Source: Flavobacteriia bacterium
GTDB lineage: Bacteria; Bacteroidota; Bacteroidia; Flavobacteriales_D; Crocinitomicaceae
Reading direction: 5' to 3'
NCBI GenBank assembly: GCA_947464135.1
Contig: CANHVK010000009.1
Span: 1 to 52,706 of the forward strand
DNA: 52,706 bases
Shown: positions 52,011 through 52,706 of the stretch, one piece after another
Position numbering within the stretch: the stretch's first letter is position 1
Layout of the letters: each line of letters opens with the position of its first letter
Position numbers and translations under genes: made by a program
Notes under the pieces: generated by a model
The model's input: the letters and a program-made list of their open reading frames with translations, nothing else
What the model was told of the DNA's origin: nothing
The model's database searches: none

Positions 52011-52706
52011 ATGTACGTGTTAAATAAATCACAGGTGGATTATATTCTCGATGACATTAGACGTAATGGCATTGAGACGGAGGAACTGCAGTTTAACCTC
52101 TTGGATCACATCTGCTGTGTTGTTGAGAATGAAATGTCGCCCGATATGAGTTTTGAAGAAGTATATGGTAATGTGTTACCTCGATTTTTTAAAAATCATT
52201 TAAGGGAAATTCAAGAAGAAACAAATTTATTATTAACATTTAAAAATTATTACGCCATGAAAAAAGTGATGATTAACAGTGGTTTATTTACTGCTGTAAC
52301 TTTTATAGTTGGATCTATATTAAAATTACTTCATCTTCCGGGTGGGGCCATTCTTTTGGTATTAGCAATTGCTAGTATGAGCTTTGTGTTTTTACCATTA
52401 TTTTTTTTATTGAAATCTAAGGAAGAAAAAGTAAAAAGTGCAAAAGTAATATTGGGTTCTGGAGTTGTTTTTGGAATCTTATTTTGTTTGTCGACCTTGT
52501 TTAAAATAATGCATTGGCCGTATGCGGATGTTATGTGGTTTATTGCATTAGGAATTTTGTTTTTTGTTTTTCTACCTCTTTTTTATTTTACAGGTATACG
52601 TAAGCCAGAAACAAAAATGAATACAATTTTAGCATCAATAATGATTTTAACGGTGGGAGGATTATTATTTAGTTTAACAAATTTACGTTCAAACTTAAAT
52701 AAAGAG
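52011..52706 (+). CDS. GldL-related membrane protein, cut by window edge
   Basis: The first 232 codons of a membrane protein; the frame is still open at the window end. Residues about 1-80 are soluble and helical (MYVLNKSQVDYILDDIRRNG, FNLLDHICCVVENEM). Then come paired hydrophobic segments, including SILKLLHLPGGAILLVLAIA and TLFKIMHWPYADVMWFIALG. The repeated K(L/I)(L/M)H(L/W)P pattern recalls the membrane helices of GldL, the proton-channel subunit of the gliding/T9SS motor, though this is not GldL itself. Its ATG is one base beyond the padR stop, so it is co-transcribed and probably under PadR control. Confidence 0.75.
   Translation, partial: MYVLNKSQVDYILDDIRRNGIETEELQFNLLDHICCVVENEMSPDMSFEEVYGNVLPRFFKNHLREIQEETNLLLTFKNYYAMKKVMINSGLFTAVTFIVGSILKLLHLPGGAILLVLAIASMSFVFLPLFFLLKSKEEKVKSAKVILGSGVVFGILFCLSTLFKIMHWPYADVMWFIALGILFFVFLPLFYFTGIRKPETKMNTILASIMILTVGGLLFSLTNLRSNLNKE

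Overview
The window is a stretch of chromosome from an AT-rich Bacteroidota bacterium, most likely order Flavobacteriales and possibly close to Crocinitomicaceae/Fluviicola (the family is inference). The signs are TAnnTTTG -7 promoter boxes with few Shine-Dalgarno sequences, a secreted protease with a type IX secretion (T9SS) C-terminal sorting domain, and families largely confined to this phylum (DUF2480, DUF4270, DUF2723, FISUMP, EI24-like, single-domain GT5). Most of it is ordinary chromosomal sequence. No rRNA, CRISPR array, intact insertion sequence or prophage was seen.

Layout. 1-761 (-): rplI (cut by the window edge), rpsR, rpsF. 874-3880 (+): queuosine-precursor transporter and aconitase. 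3979-5499 (+): outer-membrane protein, DUF2480, secreted cupin. 5653-7856 (+): beta-CASP nuclease translationally coupled to an ATP-cone/PD-(D/E)xK nuclease. 7864-13346 (-): EI24 membrane protein, polysaccharide deacetylase and a DUF2723 (TMEM260-like) glycosyltransferase. 13629-15508: tRNA-Gln(UUG), a FISUMP lipoprotein, a decayed radC-like gene and a small XRE regulator, which looks like a remnant accessory patch. 15575-18614: SGNH lipoprotein esterase, Crp/Fnr regulator, thiL. 18690-24632 (-): deoxynucleoside kinase, secreted protein, GH3-like enzyme, 33-residue membrane peptide, rfaE2, flippase-like protein, panD, panC. 24728-28650 (+): GT5 half-protein, DUF4270 lipoprotein, glmS.

28721-35852 is the metabolic highlight, a compact polyhydroxybutyrate (PHB) cluster. 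phaB, a long phasin-like phaE and class III phaC lie on the minus strand. Divergent to them are phaJ, an alpha/beta hydrolase, 3-hydroxybutyrate dehydrogenase, a patatin-like protein and a DUF2459 protein. Synthesis and probable mobilisation of the polymer therefore sit back to back. No phaA thiolase or phaR regulator is present here.

35905-38525 (+): rfbA, polyprenyl synthetase, MazG-like pyrophosphohydrolase and NUDIX hydrolase, the last three overlapping. 38615-42872 (-): a 1123-residue M43 protease whose catalytic domain is split by two inserted repeats, then dapD. 42969-50205 (+): ruvX, def, a lipoprotein, DUF1573, pabB, tilS, a small conserved protein, dsbD. 50265-51515 (-): pepT. 51671-52706 (+): padR and a GldL-like membrane protein cut by the window edge.

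The most notable observations are: the PHB cluster with a patatin as candidate depolymerase and a terminator between phaE and phaC; a three-copy dyad motif linking the XRE regulator to the FISUMP lipoprotein; a radC pseudogene with three separate lesions; the split M43 protease; the coupled beta-CASP/ATP-cone nuclease pair; a GT5 half-enzyme that has lost its nucleotide-binding motif; a perfect 52-bp palindrome; and a strong candidate PadR operator in front of a near-leaderless gene.
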